A stretch of DNA of 21,796 bases, taken from NCBI GenBank assembly GCA_910589035.1, contig CAJUSI010000059.1:1-21796 (forward strand). Direction: 5' to 3'. The DNA is from an uncultured Acetatifactor sp. (GTDB lineage Bacteria > Bacillota > Clostridia > Lachnospirales > Lachnospiraceae). Position numbers and translations under genes: made by a program. The notes under the pieces are model-generated. The model did not search any database. It was not told where the DNA came from and was given only the letters and a program-made list of their open reading frames with translations. Positions 1 to 7,025 of the stretch are shown piece after piece; within the stretch, counting starts at the first letter, position 1; each line of letters begins with the position of its first letter.

Positions 1-131
1 CCAAGGGTTTGCCTACAGCTTCCTTCAGATTCCACCTCACGATGGACACCCTTGCTGTTCAGCTATACACTTCCTCGTTGCCCAGGCGTGTTCGGGACTT
101 TCACCCGTTAGAGCGCGCCCATGGCGCGCAA
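1..131 (-). mobile_element. 5' end of a group IIC intron (domain I), cut by the window edge
   Basis: Read on the minus strand, this stretch carries the hallmarks of domain I of bacterial class C group II introns. It has a GC-rich opening hairpin (GCGCGC loop GCGCGC), then GGGTGAAAGTCCCGAAC, then AAGGGTGTCC followed by GTGGAATCTGAAGGAAGC and GGCAAACC. This order and wording match the 5' part of the Oceanobacillus iheyensis class C intron as I remember it. The likely 5' splice site is near 130-132 (TTGCGCG, a variant of the usual GUGYG), but I cannot fix it to the base. The rest of the intron, including any reverse transcriptase and domains II-VI, would lie left of position 1. The first base of the intron sits just after the T tract of a terminator, the insertion site class C introns are known to prefer. 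Confidence 0.85.
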
Positions 132-134
132 ACC

Positions 135-396
135 AAAAAAGCCCCCTGCAATCTAAAATTGCAAGGGACGTTTCTTCTCCACAGGACTCCACGAAACGCG
201 GTTCCACCCTTATTGCAGCTCTCAGAAGAGCAGCTGCCACTCATTTCGCTGATAACGGAAGCTTCCGGGCTGTATTAAAGCCGCTCCGAGACGGTCTTCG
301 CCATGCTTCCCGCCAAACCGCTTGCAGCGCCGGACTCCCGGGCGGTTCTCTCTGAGGACGCTTCACATGCTACTCTTCTCTTCATCGCTTTCCCTA
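135..396 (-). promoter_or_regulatory. T-box leader with intrinsic terminator (tRNA-sensing riboswitch)
   Basis: On the minus strand a Stem I region (about 396-275) contains GAAGAGAAGAGTAG and the distal-loop motif CAGAGAG. It is followed near 220-190 by the T-box antiterminator signature AAGGGTGGAACCGCG, whose bulge pairs with an uncharged tRNA NCCA end. A terminator follows: CCCTTGCAA, short loop, TTGCAGGGGG, then TTTTTT (about 167-135). The GGGA/TCCC segments can pair alternatively in the antiterminator. The specifier triplet probably lies in the 3' side of Stem I near GAAGACCGTC. I see GAC, ACC or CCG as options and cannot choose, so the amino acid (Asp, Thr or Pro) stays open. The regulated gene must lie left of the window, beyond the group II intron. 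T-box leaders usually control aminoacyl-tRNA synthetase, biosynthesis or transport genes. Confidence 0.92.
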
Positions 397-448
397 ATCA
401 TAATCCATTCCCGTAAAAAAGTAAAGTGTTTTTTGACACATACGGCAT

Positions 449-952
449 TTATCTGCCTTCGATGGCATCCGCAATATAGTTTTCCACTTCGTTCCGGTCA
501 ATATCCAGCGCCACAGCCAGCTCGCCGTAGAGATTGTCCTCCGCAATATGGAAATATTTGGCGTCCACCGCCGTCACCTTTCTGCCGGCCTGAATGCGCT
601 TCTGCTTTCTCTGACGGATGGTTTTGATAATCTTCACCAGCTCCTGACAGTCATTGGTCCTGATGCATTCCCGGTACGTCTGTTCCGTCAGCTTGTCATT
701 GGAGATCACCAGCAGCGGAATATCCGGAATGGCTGCTATGAGTCTCTGTGCTTCCTCCCGTTCCAGTACCTTGCGCATGGATTCTCCGGCCGAATCCACA
801 GGCACATAGACGGTGCTTCCGTTCATATACAAGGGCTTCAGAATATAGTACATTCTCTCCTTATCCACCCCGGAGATACTCAGGGTCGTAATATTTTCTA
901 CCGAACAGACTCCCTTGTTTCCACATATTACATAATCTCCGACTTTGAACAC
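449..952 (-). CDS. CarD/CdnL-family transcriptional regulator
   Basis: A 167-residue protein. The N-terminal 60 residues form a CarD/TRCF RNA-polymerase-interacting domain: it opens FKVGDYVICGNKGVCSVENI and continues with YYILKPLY and STVYVPVD, the usual Tudor-like fold. The remaining roughly 100 residues are helical and basic (KTIRQRKQKRIQAGRK), as in the DNA-binding C-terminal domain of CdnL. Such proteins bind the RNA polymerase beta subunit and stabilise promoter open complexes. The start is GTG at 952, with AGGAGG five bases upstream. An AT-rich tract at about 1000-1090 probably holds the promoter. The gene ends about 50 bases before the T-box leader and is probably its own transcription unit. 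The family call is firm. Whether it regulates rRNA or other genes here is not visible. Confidence 0.92.
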   Translation of the reverse strand: MFKVGDYVICGNKGVCSVENITTLSISGVDKERMYYILKPLYMNGSTVYVPVDSAGESMRKVLEREEAQRLIAAIPDIPLLVISNDKLTEQTYRECIRTNDCQELVKIIKTIRQRKQKRIQAGRKVTAVDAKYFHIAEDNLYGELAVALDIDRNEVENYIADAIEGR

Positions 953-1089
953 ACAAACCTCCTTTTCCGCTTACTTACCGCCAGCTTATTCCCACTATAG
1001 ATATTGTTATAACCTGATTTTAACAGATTTAAACAGAAAATGTTAGTAAATTTTATAGTTTTGAATAAATTTTGTGAAAAATGTCCATG

Positions 1090-1124
1090 AAAAAGAGGGA
1101 TTCCTTTGTGCAGGAATCCCCCTC
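1090..1124 (-). terminator. Rho-independent terminator of the cyclophilin gene
   Basis: On the minus strand a stem GGGATTCC / GGAATCCC, extended by GAG/CTC, with an 8-base loop is followed by TTTTTC. It lies about 40 bases after the stop codon of the cyclophilin lipoprotein gene. Confidence 0.85.
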
Positions 1125-1162
1125 GCCGTAAAACACTGTGCCGTTTAAGTCACAATTCATTT

Positions 1163-1765
1163 TCAATCGATAACCTTTATGCTCTCGATGACAGGCTGAT
1201 AAGAGCTTTCCACCAGGCCCATTTCGTCGATAAAAGCATCCGCAGGGATGGCTCCGATGATAGCGTCTACAATCTCCATGCCCTCCGTCACATAACCGAA
1301 GCAGGCATACTGCCCGTCCAGAGCGGTGCTGTCCTTGTGAACGATAAAGAACTGGGAACTGGCGCTGTTGTAGCTGCTTGAGCGCGCCATAGAAATAGCC
1401 CCCCTGGTATGGGACAGATTATTCTCCGTTCCGTTTAAGGCAAATTCGCCCCTGATATTCTCGCTGGAGCCGCCGCTTCCGTCCCCGTTAGGATCCCCGC
1501 CCTGAATCACGAAGCCAGGTGCGATACGATGGAAGGTAAGCCCGTCGTAAAAGCCCTCCTCTGCCAGCTTCAGGAAATTCTCCACCGTGATAGGAGCCAC
1601 GTCCCCGTCCAGCTCCACGGCAATGGTTCCGTAGTCCTTTACGGTAATCTCCACATGGTGCTTGCCGCCGGACTCTTCTTTCTCCTCGCCGCATGCTGCC
1701 AGCATCAGTACCATTGCCGCCAGCATCAGTAAACAGCCAAATCTCTTTTTCATTTTCTCTCCCAT
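1163..1765 (-). CDS. Cyclophilin-type peptidyl-prolyl cis-trans isomerase, lipoprotein
   Basis: About 200 residues. The N-terminus is a lipoprotein signal: KKR, a hydrophobic run, then LAAC with the predicted lipidated cysteine at residue 25. The mature protein is thus tethered to the outer face of the membrane, where it would speed folding of secreted proteins. The rest is a short bacterial cyclophilin domain. It has VENFLKLAEEGFYDGLTFHRI, GFVIQGGDPNGDGSGG, SQFFIVH and CFGYVTEGMEIVD, which include the catalytic Arg (FHR) and Gln (IQGG, SQFF) positions. The reading frame is open further upstream to 1876, but that stretch contains the terminator of the preceding gene, so I start at ATG 1765 (AGGG upstream). 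ATG 1753 is the alternative. Single-gene unit with its own terminator downstream. Confidence 0.9.
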   Translation of the reverse strand: MGEKMKKRFGCLLMLAAMVLMLAACGEEKEESGGKHHVEITVKDYGTIAVELDGDVAPITVENFLKLAEEGFYDGLTFHRIAPGFVIQGGDPNGDGSGGSSENIRGEFALNGTENNLSHTRGAISMARSSSYNSASSQFFIVHKDSTALDGQYACFGYVTEGMEIVDAIIGAIPADAFIDEMGLVESSYQPVIESIKVID

Positions 1766-1826
1766 TTCTGCGCGGCCCTTTGTATCTTCCAGACCTGCGG
1801 CGCCGCGCGGGCGCAGACCTGTACAT

Positions 1827-1862
1827 AAAAAACCATCATAGATGGCACACCACCTATGATGG
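1827..1862 (-). terminator. Rho-independent terminator after the charged hypothetical gene
   Basis: On the minus strand a perfect 9-bp stem CCATCATAG / CTATGATGG encloses a 12-base loop and is followed directly by TTTTTT. It begins about 20 bases after the stop codon at 1883 and sits inside the apparent upstream extension of the cyclophilin frame, which argues against that extension. Confidence 0.85.
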
Positions 1863-1882
1863 CACGACAAGAACATTTGTAA

Positions 1883-2581
1883 TTATATCGTAAAATCGAA
1901 ACGTTGTCCAGTGGAATTCAAAGGTTCTTCCTTAATTTTATCCCAGTCCACCCGCTCTATTTTCTCCGCCAGCTCCTTCACGGAAGACGCGAATACGGTG
2001 GTGCGCCTGCCGGAGGTCCTTCCCGCGGGCATATGTCTGTCCGCTTCCGCCTTCTTTTCTTCCTGCTTATCCTGGCGATGCTTTTCAATGCGCTCCCTCT
2101 GCTTCTCGCTGCTTTTCTCCAGCTCCGCGAAGAAAGAAACCTCGCCGCCATCCCTGATTGCCACACCCAGACGATTCACGTCGTCCGCCTTGTCGCCCAG
2201 CTGCGCCTTCATATCGTCCAGCTTGGAAACGGCGTCATCCAGAAGCTTCAGATTCTTATTCCTGTAGTCCTCATCCGCCGCCATTTTCTCCAGCTCATCC
2301 GTGGACAGCAGCGCGCTGTACTTGCTTGTACCCCTGGACAGCAGGGAGGCCGCTTCCTCATCCGTCTCGTAATCCGCCACGATGAAATCCATATTTCCGT
2401 AAGTATTGTGGAGCTCCTTGAGCAGCTTCTGCGCCGCTTTGCTTAATTCCGGGGATTTCCGCTCCCCCCCGGCTTCCTTCGTCTTCCCTGCGCTTCCCGT
2501 CCTGGCACTGCCCGCATCCTTTTTCGTCTGTGCAGTCCTGTCATAGAAGCTCTTGTCGTAGTAACTTCCGATTTTTTCCAT
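1883..2581 (-). CDS. Conserved hypothetical protein, charged and partly coiled-coil
   Basis: A 232-residue protein that I cannot place with confidence. A low-complexity, Lys/Gly/Ser/Ala-rich N-terminal 50 residues leads into a compact segment with the phrase YGNMDFIVADYETDEEAASLL. A helical region follows (ELEKMAADEDYRNKNLKLLDDA and SKLDDMKAQLGDKADDVNRLGV), then a strongly charged stretch (KQRERIEKHRQDKQEEKKAE) that is probably coiled coil. The tail is ELAEKIERVDWDKIKEE. It resembles Lachnospiraceae proteins of the DUF6033 kind, but that is from memory and tentative. There is no signal peptide or membrane segment. The start is ATG 2581 because GGAGG stands 8 bases before it. The frame is open to 2668, but that extension has no ribosome site. 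A terminator follows. Confidence 0.75.
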   Translation of the reverse strand: MEKIGSYYDKSFYDRTAQTKKDAGSARTGSAGKTKEAGGERKSPELSKAAQKLLKELHNTYGNMDFIVADYETDEEAASLLSRGTSKYSALLSTDELEKMAADEDYRNKNLKLLDDAVSKLDDMKAQLGDKADDVNRLGVAIRDGGEVSFFAELEKSSEKQRERIEKHRQDKQEEKKAEADRHMPAGRTSGRRTTVFASSVKELAEKIERVDWDKIKEEPLNSTGQRFDFTI

Positions 2582-2774
2582 TTTCCGCCCTCCATAGCTT
2601 ATTCCGGCCTGATCCGGGGCATCCTTCAAATTCTTTTGCCCCTCCTCCGGATCGTCCGGAGCATTCATCCAATCCTTTTACGGCATCCTCCGGACCCGTC
2701 CCCGTGTCATCATGAGCCCAGGCCTTCTTCTATGAATTATTTCGGCAGAAAATGGGAAAACTTTAGCCGTATCT

Positions 2775-3134
2775 TCATCCAAAAGTCTTTTTCAGCGCTC
2801 TTTCCGTGGGAATGATGGGCAGAATCCGAACTATAGTCTCCACCCCGCAGAGAATCCCTCCCCAGAGGGATACCGTGCCGCTTTCCTTTCCCATACAGAG
2901 AAGCATGGCGGCCACGGACAGAACCAGCATTACCGCTCCCACCCGAAGCCAGAGCCTGCCTATGTATTGATGAGCGAAATCCCATGCTTCCTGGCTTGCC
3001 ATGGACCTGGAGGTGCGGTAGCCGTATACGCCGTTGATATCCCGCGGCGGCTTGTGTGTGAAAATCCATCCAAACAAAATCATTATACCGGGTATCATCA
3101 TATTCATGCACAACATAAAAATCCAGAATCCCAT
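2775..3134 (-). CDS. SdpI-family membrane protein
   Basis: A 119-residue integral membrane protein. The first hydrophobic segment (residues 1-24) is followed by a cytoplasmic stretch with NGVYGYRTSRSM and EAWDFAHQYIGRL. This is the diagnostic YGYRT..SM...W..A motif of the SdpI C-terminal domain family, named for the Bacillus immunity protein against the SdpC toxin. Two more membrane segments follow (about 64-82 and 88-108). Most homologues are of unknown role, so immunity is only a possibility. The ribosome site AGGAGG lies 7 bases before ATG 3134. The gene is last in a row that starts with padR, but the 120-base gap to the DUF3784 gene leaves open whether it is cotranscribed. No toxin gene is visible nearby. 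Confidence 0.85.
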   Translation of the reverse strand: MGFWIFMLCMNMMIPGIMILFGWIFTHKPPRDINGVYGYRTSRSMASQEAWDFAHQYIGRLWLRVGAVMLVLSVAAMLLCMGKESGTVSLWGGILCGVETIVRILPIIPTERALKKTFG

Positions 3135-3254
3135 ATATTATCCTCCTGAATAAAATTGATTCCTACACCGTTTGCTGCTCTGCCCGGATCTATGTCCGGC
3201 AATGCGTCTCTTCCATATGCCCTTAATCGGGAGGTCATTGCCGGAAAGCGCGGA

Positions 3255-3584
3255 TCAGAGCCTGTATTTTTCAAAGGCCTTTTCCGCATCCAGATGTACA
3301 TCCTTTAAAAAGAGGATCAGCCAGGTCCCCCATGCCGCCGCGGCTCCGTAACCCGATATCCACAGGGAAACCAGCGCTCCCGCCAGCATGAGGAAGCCCC
3401 AGCGCAGGAAATCCTTCCCTGTGTCCGCCGCCATCCGCTTCCTGTCGTATCCGGCTCTCTCCTCCTCCGGCAGGCAGTGAAAGCCGCTGAGCCAGTTGGC
3501 CGCCCTCTCCTTTCCCAGGGCGAAGAGCAGTGCCATCAGGAAAAAGAACACTGCCATTATCATACATGCATAGAATCCCATCAT
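3255..3584 (-). CDS. DUF3784-type small membrane protein
   Basis: A 109-residue protein. An N-terminal membrane segment (about 4-23) is followed by GKERAANWLSGFHCLPEEERAGYD and then RKRMAADTGKDFLRWGFLMLAGA with one or two further membrane segments. The pattern LSGFxxLxxEExxxYD is typical of DUF3784 proteins, small membrane proteins of unknown function common in Clostridia and often near PadR or SdpI-like genes. Two ATG codons stand in tandem. GAGG lies 4 bases before the first (3584) and 7 before the second (3581), so the second may be the true start. The 217-base gap before it may carry a separate promoter, though I could not point to a good one. Confidence 0.8.
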   Translation of the reverse strand: MMGFYACMIMAVFFFLMALLFALGKERAANWLSGFHCLPEEERAGYDRKRMAADTGKDFLRWGFLMLAGALVSLWISGYGAAAAWGTWLILFLKDVHLDAEKAFEKYRL

Positions 3585-3801
3585 TTCGCCTCATCCCCTT
3601 CCTGTAAACGGCCGGGCAATCGCCGCTGCCCCGCAGAATTATCCTGATACCATACCGGAATTTGTCTGCCGGTCCAACTCTTTTTGGATTTTTTACCCGG
3701 TATATCAATGACAAAATACCATTGCCGACGCACTGGCCGGCACGGCGGATCGGCATCCTGCAGATCAGGCGCTGAGCCTGGCATACAGGCATCTGATCAT
3801 T

Positions 3802-4449
3802 TTATTTTATATAAAATCCGTACAGCAGCATCTCCTCATTAAAGCTCAGGGTGTAGGTGACGCTAACATTTTCATAGGAAGCGTTCACCTGTACCAGCGC
3901 ATAATGTTCGCCTTTCTGCACCAGCTCCCCCAGCTGGGCGCGGCCGATATTGATCAGTTCTCCCCAGTCGTCTCCGATATAGCTTCTGATCTCCTCAAAG
4001 GAGGTTCCCGCAATGGCCTCCCGCACCTCATCGGTCATCAGGGCGTCCAGCTCTTCGTACTCCCCCTGGCTGAACAGGCGGATGATCTCATGGGACCTGT
4101 CTTCCACCCCTGCCGTGTCGAAGACCCTGCTCCTGTTGATATCCCTTCCTTTGGGAAGCAGCCAGTAGAGGTATCCGGCTCCGATGCCCAGCACTATAAC
4201 CACCGCCGCCAGAATCAGCGCAAGCTTCCTGCCCCTGCCCTTCTTTTTCTCGTCTGCATCCATGTTCTCGTTGAACTCTGCAGCCAGCGCCTGAGGTTCC
4301 CCCATCTCCTTCAGGATCTCCGAAAGCTCCCTCCCTTCTCCCAGCGCAATTCCTATATGGGAGTCCAGCTGCCGCACTATTTCCCGTTTTTTTGCCGGAG
4401 CGCATTGCAAATGGCCGGCAACCTTCTTCAAATATTCCCGCCTCGTCAT
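3802..4449 (-). CDS. DUF1700 / DUF3887 membrane-anchored protein
   Basis: A 215-residue protein in three parts. Residues 1-65 are a helical DUF1700-type domain (MTRREYLKKVAGHLQ, KREIVRQLDSHI, LSEILKEMGEPQALAAEFN). A single membrane segment spans about 75-96. The C-terminal domain, outside the membrane, resembles DUF3887 (EIIRLFSQGEYEELDALMTDEV and YALVQVNASYENVSVTYTLSF). DUF1700-like helical domains are regularly encoded next to PadR regulators and are thought to signal to or bind them. The extracytoplasmic half could sense an envelope ligand, which is inference. It follows the 113-residue membrane gene by 40 bases and has GAGG 9 bases before ATG 4449, so it very probably shares the padR transcript. 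Confidence 0.85.
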   Translation of the reverse strand: MTRREYLKKVAGHLQCAPAKKREIVRQLDSHIGIALGEGRELSEILKEMGEPQALAAEFNENMDADEKKKGRGRKLALILAAVVIVLGIGAGYLYWLLPKGRDINRSRVFDTAGVEDRSHEIIRLFSQGEYEELDALMTDEVREAIAGTSFEEIRSYIGDDWGELINIGRAQLGELVQKGEHYALVQVNASYENVSVTYTLSFNEEMLLYGFYIK

Positions 4450-4489
4450 ATTTTGTTACCTCGTTTCGGCTTTTGCTCTGATTCCTGCC

Positions 4490-4831
4490 CTATTTCTTTT
4501 CGTATTTTCCCTGTATTCCGATGATATAAACTGCCATACAGGCTATGGTCTCCAGCATGATGCCTGCAACCGAAAGCATGAGCAGCAAAGCGTTTCCGGT
4601 CAGAAGAGGCGTCCCCAGAAGGAAGAATATGATGCCGTATACCATAAACAGCTTGCCCACCGCCCGGTTATACGCCTTTACATCCCTCATGGGAGGAGTC
4701 TTGGCATTGGCCCAGAATCCCACCTCCGCCTGTCTGTCCGTCCGGAAATCATAGATTCCCAGTCCGACGAAGAAACATGCCACCATTGTCCAGCCTGCAA
4801 ATCCCAGTATACTGCCCGTAATCATATACAT
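4490..4831 (-). CDS. Small three-helix membrane protein in the padR operon
   Basis: A 113-residue hydrophobic protein with membrane segments at about 6-24, 58-75 and 80-103. A polar loop between the first two contains RTDRQAEVGFWANAK. I do not recognise a named family with certainty; the layout is reminiscent of DUF3784/SdpI-like small membrane proteins. Its ATG (4831) overlaps the padR stop codon by 10 bases, and AAGGAGGG lies inside the end of padR, which indicates translational coupling. It is presumably under PadR control. Confidence 0.75.
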   Translation of the reverse strand: MYMITGSILGFAGWTMVACFFVGLGIYDFRTDRQAEVGFWANAKTPPMRDVKAYNRAVGKLFMVYGIIFFLLGTPLLTGNALLLMLSVAGIMLETIACMAVYIIGIQGKYEKK

Positions 4832-5217
4832 CCCTCCTTATTTTCAAACAGATCTTCCGCATCCTTATCCTCCTTTGCCGGAGTTCCTCGCAGAATTTCG
4901 TTCACATTTCCCGAAAAATCTCTCCAGAGCGCCTTTAGAAGCGTCAGAGTCTCCCTCCCCTCCTCCGCCAGACTGTAATACTTTTTGGAGACCTCTTTTC
5001 CTTTCGGCTCGCTCCATCTGCTCACCACCAGTCCGTCATCCTCCATGCGGTAGAGGATGGGATAGAGGGTTCCCTCTTTCAGAAGAAACATTCCGCCGCT
5101 CTTCTCCTTCAGCTCGCAGATCAGCTGGTAGCCGTATTTTTCCTTCTCCTGGAGCAGCTGCAGCACCAGCATTTCCAGAACTCCCTTTTTCATCTGCTGC
5201 TCATATTTTGGCTTCAA
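4822..5217 (-). CDS. PadR-family transcriptional regulator
   Basis: A 131-residue regulator with the complete PadR winged helix: MKKGVLEMLVLQLLQ, KYGYQLICELKEKSG, LKEGTLYPILYRMEDDGLV and the wing KKYYSLAEEGRETL. The C-terminal helix would serve dimerisation, so it belongs to the short PadR-s2 type. The frame begins at TTG 5217 with AAGGA upstream. An internal ATG at 5193 (MKKGVLEM) is a reasonable alternative, and I could not decide between them. It heads the membrane-protein row that extends to about 2775. A strong promoter overlapping a dyad (5319-5370) suggests it represses its own operon, as PadR proteins commonly do. The ligand is unknown. Confidence 0.92.
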   Translation of the reverse strand: MKPKYEQQMKKGVLEMLVLQLLQEKEKYGYQLICELKEKSGGMFLLKEGTLYPILYRMEDDGLVVSRWSEPKGKEVSKKYYSLAEEGRETLTLLKALWRDFSGNVNEILRGTPAKEDKDAEDLFENKEGCI

Positions 5218-5318
5218 TCCACCACCGTCCTTTTACCGCCGTTCTTCATCCATACTGCCAATCCATGCTTTGAGTCCCTGAGAAACACAGAGCTCTCTGT
5301 CCATTTCATTTTTTCAAT

Positions 5319-5343
5319 ACATATTTAGTATTGCTAAGTATAT
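5319..5343 (-). promoter_or_regulatory. Putative PadR operator
   Basis: An imperfect dyad on the plus strand reads ACATATTTAG, a 5-base spacer, CTAAGTATAT, with 8 of 10 bases paired. Its AT-rich ATA...TAT character resembles known PadR sites. It overlaps the -10 box and the expected transcription start of the padR promoter, the right place for autorepression. Binding by this PadR is inference. Confidence 0.6.
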
Positions 5344-5370
5344 ATTATTACCATAGCAGCCATTTGTCAA
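5342..5370 (-). promoter_or_regulatory. Sigma-A-type promoter of the padR operon
   Basis: The minus strand carries TTGACA (5370-5365), a spacer of exactly 17 bases, and TAATAT (5347-5342). The -35 is perfect and the -10 differs at one base from TATAAT. Transcription would start near 5335, giving a leader of roughly 120 bases before the padR start. Confidence 0.8.
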
Positions 5371-5566
5371 GAGCCCTTTAATTCTTTTCAGACTTTGTTA
5401 AATAATTGGAATGACACTTTTCAGTCCGGAAAGAACCAGCCATTGACGTATCTTCCATTTAAATGGGATCTGCCCCATGGACGCAGAAAAGCAGGCATTG
5501 TATGAAGTTTATAAAAAGGATGAATAAAACAATATGTAAAAAGGGCATTTCTCCCCTCCCAAAGTA

Positions 5567-5595
5567 TTGCATTTTACGAAAATTGCGAGTAAAAT
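5567..5595 (+). promoter_or_regulatory. Promoter of the OFA transporter gene
   Basis: TTGCAT (5567-5572), a 17-base spacer and TAAAAT (5590-5595) point toward the MFS gene. A 7-bp inverted repeat (ATTTTAC at 5571-5577, GTAAAAT at 5589-5595) lies inside this promoter and may be a protein site. The rest of the 300-base divergent region (5371-5566) shows no gene. Confidence 0.65.
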
Positions 5596-5598
5596 AGC

Positions 5599-5631
5599 AT
5601 CTGATATCGTCAGATAAATTTTTAATCTGAC
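5599..5631 (+). promoter_or_regulatory. Repeated ATCTGA/TCAGAT palindromes at the transporter transcription start
   Basis: ATCTGA (5599-5604), TCAGAT (5610-5615) and ATCTGA (5625-5630) form two overlapping palindromes. The second extends to GTCAGAT/ATCTGAC. They fall at the expected transcription start and in the leader, so they could be a repressor operator or an RNA hairpin. No dedicated regulator gene is adjacent apart from the divergent padR. Confidence 0.5.
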
Positions 5632-5669
5632 AATATATCTAAAAAAGAAGTAAAGAAGTGAGGTACATC

Positions 5670-6998
5670 ATGAAAAACAACAAATGGATTCGCGCCGCAA
5701 TTCCGGCGCTGCTGCTTCACTGCAGCATAGGTACTGTCTACTGCTGGTCCATCTTCAGCGAGGAAATCGCCAACTACATCGGTTTCTCCAAGGGTGCAAC
5801 CGAATGGGCCTTCAGTTTCGCAATCTTTTTCCTGGGCATGTCGGCTGCATTCCTGGGCAATGTGGTGGAGAAGGACATTCATAAATCCTCCCTCATCGCC
5901 GCTATCTGTTTTGCCTGCGGTATGGCCGGCACCGGATTCTTCATCTATTACGGCGGACAGCATCCGAAAAGCGCGCTGGCGCTGATAGGCATCTATGTAT
6001 GCTACGGTTTCATCATGGGCATAGGTCTGGGCACCGGGTACCTGTCTCCCGTGAAAACCCTGATGCTCTGGTTTCAGGACAAAAAAGGCCTGGCCACCGG
6101 TCTGGCGGTTGCCGGCTTCGGCGCGGCCAAGGCGATCGCCAGCCCTATCATGCAGGCCATGCTGGATAACCTGGGGGACGGAGGCATCTACAAAATGTTC
6201 TTTATCCTGGCCGTGGTATATTTCGTGATGATGTTCGTGGGACATCTGCTCCTGAAGAAGCCGGACAGCTGGCATGAACCTCAGAAAGCGGAAAAGGGAC
6301 AGAATATGTTTGCAGTGATCAAATCCAGACCCGTTACCAATTATATCGGCATCTGGCTTATGTTCTATCTCAACATAACCTGCGGCCTGGCTCTGATTTC
6401 CCAGGAGAAAATGATCGTAAAATGCATCGGTCTGGTAGGTGTGGTAGGCATTATTTCCACCATTTCCGCCATTTTCAACGCAGGAGGACGTCTTGGATTT
6501 TCCGCCTGGGCGGACAAGATGAAGGACAGAAATACCATTTATAAGCTGATCTTCATTCTTTCCATCGCATTTACGGGCATCGTTCTCCTCACCAGCGGCA
6601 TCAAAAACGGCGAAGGAAATCTTCCTCTGATCATCCTGGTGCTGGCACTGATCTTTGTGGTAAACGCAGGCTACGGCGGAGGCTTTTCCAATGTACCCAC
6701 CCTGCTCTCCGATCACTACGGCATGGGCAATATCAGCGCCATCCATGGTCTGACCCTTTCCGCATGGGCCATCGCGGGCCTTACCGGCAACCAGATGGCC
6801 AGCTGGATTGTATCCCATTTCGGCGAGGAGAAGGAAATCGCCCATCTGCTGGAGGACGGAACCACGGAGATTATCAAAGTAAATCCCGTGGGATATCAGA
6901 GCGTGCTGTATGTCACCATTGTGCTGTATATCATTGCCCTCCTGATCAGCCTGTTTATGGTGCGTCCCATGAAGGATAAAGATAAGGCGAAGGCCTGA
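5670..6998 (+). CDS. OFA-family (oxalate/formate antiporter-like) MFS transporter
   Basis: A 442-residue, roughly 12-helix transporter of the major facilitator superfamily. The opening LLHCSIGTVYCWSIFSEEI and the helix 4-5 region (GLGTGYLSPVKTLMLWF, KKGLATGLAVAGFGAAK) are typical of the oxalate:formate antiporter (OFA) subfamily. The second half repeats the pattern with NAGGRLGFSAWADKM. The substrate is probably a small mono- or dicarboxylate; OFA members also include proteins of other or unknown specificity, so oxalate cannot be assumed. No oxalate decarboxylase (oxc) or CoA transferase (frc) gene is seen nearby. I start at ATG 5670, with GAGG 6 bases upstream; a GTG 12 bases earlier is possible. 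The gene stands alone between its promoter and a strong terminator. Confidence 0.9.
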   Translation: MKNNKWIRAAIPALLLHCSIGTVYCWSIFSEEIANYIGFSKGATEWAFSFAIFFLGMSAAFLGNVVEKDIHKSSLIAAICFACGMAGTGFFIYYGGQHPKSALALIGIYVCYGFIMGIGLGTGYLSPVKTLMLWFQDKKGLATGLAVAGFGAAKAIASPIMQAMLDNLGDGGIYKMFFILAVVYFVMMFVGHLLLKKPDSWHEPQKAEKGQNMFAVIKSRPVTNYIGIWLMFYLNITCGLALISQEKMIVKCIGLVGVVGIISTISAIFNAGGRLGFSAWADKMKDRNTIYKLIFILSIAFTGIVLLTSGIKNGEGNLPLIILVLALIFVVNAGYGGGFSNVPTLLSDHYGMGNISAIHGLTLSAWAIAGLTGNQMASWIVSHFGEEKEIAHLLEDGTTEIIKVNPVGYQSVLYVTIVLYIIALLISLFMVRPMKDKDKAKA

Positions 6999-7025
6999 GA
7001 AAGCTTCGCCGCTATGGAACATAGA

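Noticed and set aside
9..278. 89-residue plus-strand ORF containing FRFHLTMDTLAVQL
   Set aside because: This is the translated antisense of the group II intron domain I and T-box; similar spurious ORFs appear in databases.
1766..1876. Upstream extension of the cyclophilin reading frame
   Set aside because: It runs through the terminator of the preceding gene, and the lipoprotein signal begins only at 1765/1753.
3600..3800. Small ORFs in the 217-base gap before the DUF3784 gene
   Set aside because: They overlap each other in different frames, lack ribosome sites and resemble no family.
5461..5500. Short hairpin ATGGG/CCCCAT in the padR-transporter intergenic region
   Set aside because: The stem is only five bases with no T-run and no relation to either promoter.
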